Source: Elysia chlorotica
Taxonomy: Eukaryota > Mollusca > Gastropoda > Plakobranchidae
Direction of reading: 5' to 3'
DNA: 64,000 nucleotides
NCBI GenBank assembly: GCA_003991915.1
Contig: RQTK01000666.1
Span: 21,691-85,690 of the forward strand
The first letter of the stretch is position 1. Every line of letters begins with the position of its first letter. The position numbers were made by a program, and so were the translations under genes. The notes beneath the pieces were generated by a model. It was not told where the DNA came from. It did no database searches and saw nothing but the letters and a program-made list of their open reading frames with translations. Positions 62,720-64,000 of this stretch are shown one piece after another.

Positions 62720-64000
62720 TACCCTGAAGATTCTTTCATTAGCGTGGATTTATTTCTGCAAGCATGTCCAAAGAAAGATACTTTTCTTTTCTTGGTGGCG
62801 CTTAGAAACAGTCTTGGACCAATCAGTTCTTTGAGAACGCTGTCGTTTGTTTGTTTTTTCTTTCCAGTCTATTCTTAAGAGACGTCTGTAGAACCACATT
62901 TTCTTTTCATCCCTTTTTCGTAGTGTCCATCTCTCCGCTCCATATGTAATGACTGTCCACACCAAACATTATTTTCATGATTTTCCTTTTTAGCTGTTTA
63001 TTGATGTCTTTATCCCTCCATTTATTGTTAATGTCTACCATTCTTTTCTTTGCCAATGCAATTATAGTGTTAATATAGGTAGAACAGTCAGCATTGTCTG
63101 TTTTTATTCAGCCAAAATATTTGAAGTTTTCAACACAATGTGATGTATGTTATACTAATTCTTCATTGTCATATTAACTGGTTTGCATTTTTCTCTTCCT
63201 ATTATGCATACATTTTATTTTCTTTGTGTTCATCTTCAGATTGTTTGTTTCTCCTGAAGTATTGAGTTTGGTTATTATTATTGTTGGGTTGTTGTTTTTT
63301 TCGGCATGGTCATTGGCACATATTGCTGCATCATCTGTATATCTTAAATTTAAAACTTTCCTGCCTCCAACCATTATTCCATAGATGTCCATGTCAGTGT
63401 CTCTCATTATCTGTTCTGTGTAAGTGCTAAAGAGATGTAGCGATAAAATACACCCAATTCTGACGCCTTTTCCAATTGTAAAGTGTGTGTGTGTGCAGTT
63501 CCATCTAATTTTTGCCTTTTGATCTTGGTATAATGACTGCACTAGAGCGACGAGATGGTTTGGAAAGCTTATTGTGGTTAGCGTCTTGAAGAGTTGAACG
63601 TGGTTCACGTTATCAAAAGCCTTACTGCAATCAATGAAAATTATATATGCTCCTTTGTGAACTTCCGTTAGTTTCTCTATTAAGACCTGAAGGGCGCATA
63701 ACGTACATCTACCGGATCTGAATCCAGCCTGCTTCCCTGCCAGCTCCTGTTCTACCTTAGCATTTAGTCTGTAAAGTATGATATACAGCATGATTTTACT
63801 GGTATGACTGATCAATGCTATCGTTATGTAGTTGCTGCAGTCTTTTGTGTCGTCAGTTTTGCATAGCATAACCAGCTCTTGTTCTTTCCAGCCTTTTGGC
63901 CATTGGTATTCCATATTTTGCAGCAAACTAGGTGTACAAATAAAATTGCTTGAATGGCTTTGCAGTCGCCTGTTTTCACAGCTCTGTAGAGATGTTATCT
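62720..64000 (-). mobile_element. LINE reverse transcriptase, runs off the right edge
   Basis: A 250-codon minus frame (63,926-63,174) shows NYITIALISHTSKIMLYIIL, GKQAGFRSGRCT, FIDCSKAFDNVNH, GKGVRIGCILSLHLFSTYTE and an active-site-like YTDDAAI. Further downstream on the minus strand (62,965-62,750) is the usual YGAERWTLRKRDEKKMWFYR segment in another frame. It resembles endonuclease-RT LINEs common in invertebrates; clade not resolved. Translatable sequence continues past 63,926 to the window end. Confidence 0.88.

Overview
This is eukaryotic DNA. The coding sequence is split into many short exons with GT-AG introns, the intergenic DNA is AT-rich, and it carries dense GA/CT and tri-/tetranucleotide microsatellites, LINE and SINE fragments and small DNA transposons. 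The one clear host gene matches the metazoan BIG/Sec71 (ARFGEF1/2) family. The repeat style (tRNA-like SINEs ending in CAACTCAAC, many TCTAGATCTAG-type motifs, GA arrays) suggests a lophotrochozoan, most likely a gastropod mollusc; that part is inference.

Layout. About 1-17.2 kb is intergenic: microsatellites, diverged SINE copies, a small diverged repeat family at 2.86-4.34 kb, and no gene I can recognise. A 1.25-kb tandem duplication at 17.19-19.67 kb carries a small acidic ORF in each copy. From 57,250 down to 19,845 on the minus strand lies one brefeldin A-inhibited guanine nucleotide-exchange factor gene, a large ARF-GEF of the trans-Golgi and endosomes. I could place 39 exons, 38 of them with consistent phase and family similarity, giving roughly 1,800 residues: DCB, HUS, Sec7 with the catalytic glutamate, then the HDS1-3 region. 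Its introns hold two LINE fragments, LINE/SINE tails, a 454-bp hAT-like MITE, GA arrays and an 828-base assembly gap. Upstream are a 912-bp piggyBac-like element with TTAA ends (57,686-58,597), a LINE fragment between two near-identical ~640-bp direct repeats (59,182-61,340), and a minus-strand LINE reverse transcriptase at the right edge.

The most striking feature is local rearrangement of an otherwise well-kept gene. (1) A fold-back inverted duplication (315-bp arms, one mismatch seen) cuts exon 13 and removes the stretch expected to hold the HUS box. (2) A ~937-bp direct duplication repeats exon 18, which carries the Sec7 glutamic finger, with a broken LTR-retroelement fragment exactly at the junction. 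(3) A 103-bp tandem duplication inside exon 24 shifts the frame. A LINE sits at the junction of another long direct duplication upstream. Either the assembly has joined haplotypes or chimeric reads, or this locus has a real tendency to form long duplications at retroelement insertion points. The sequence alone cannot decide, but each junction is precise enough to test.
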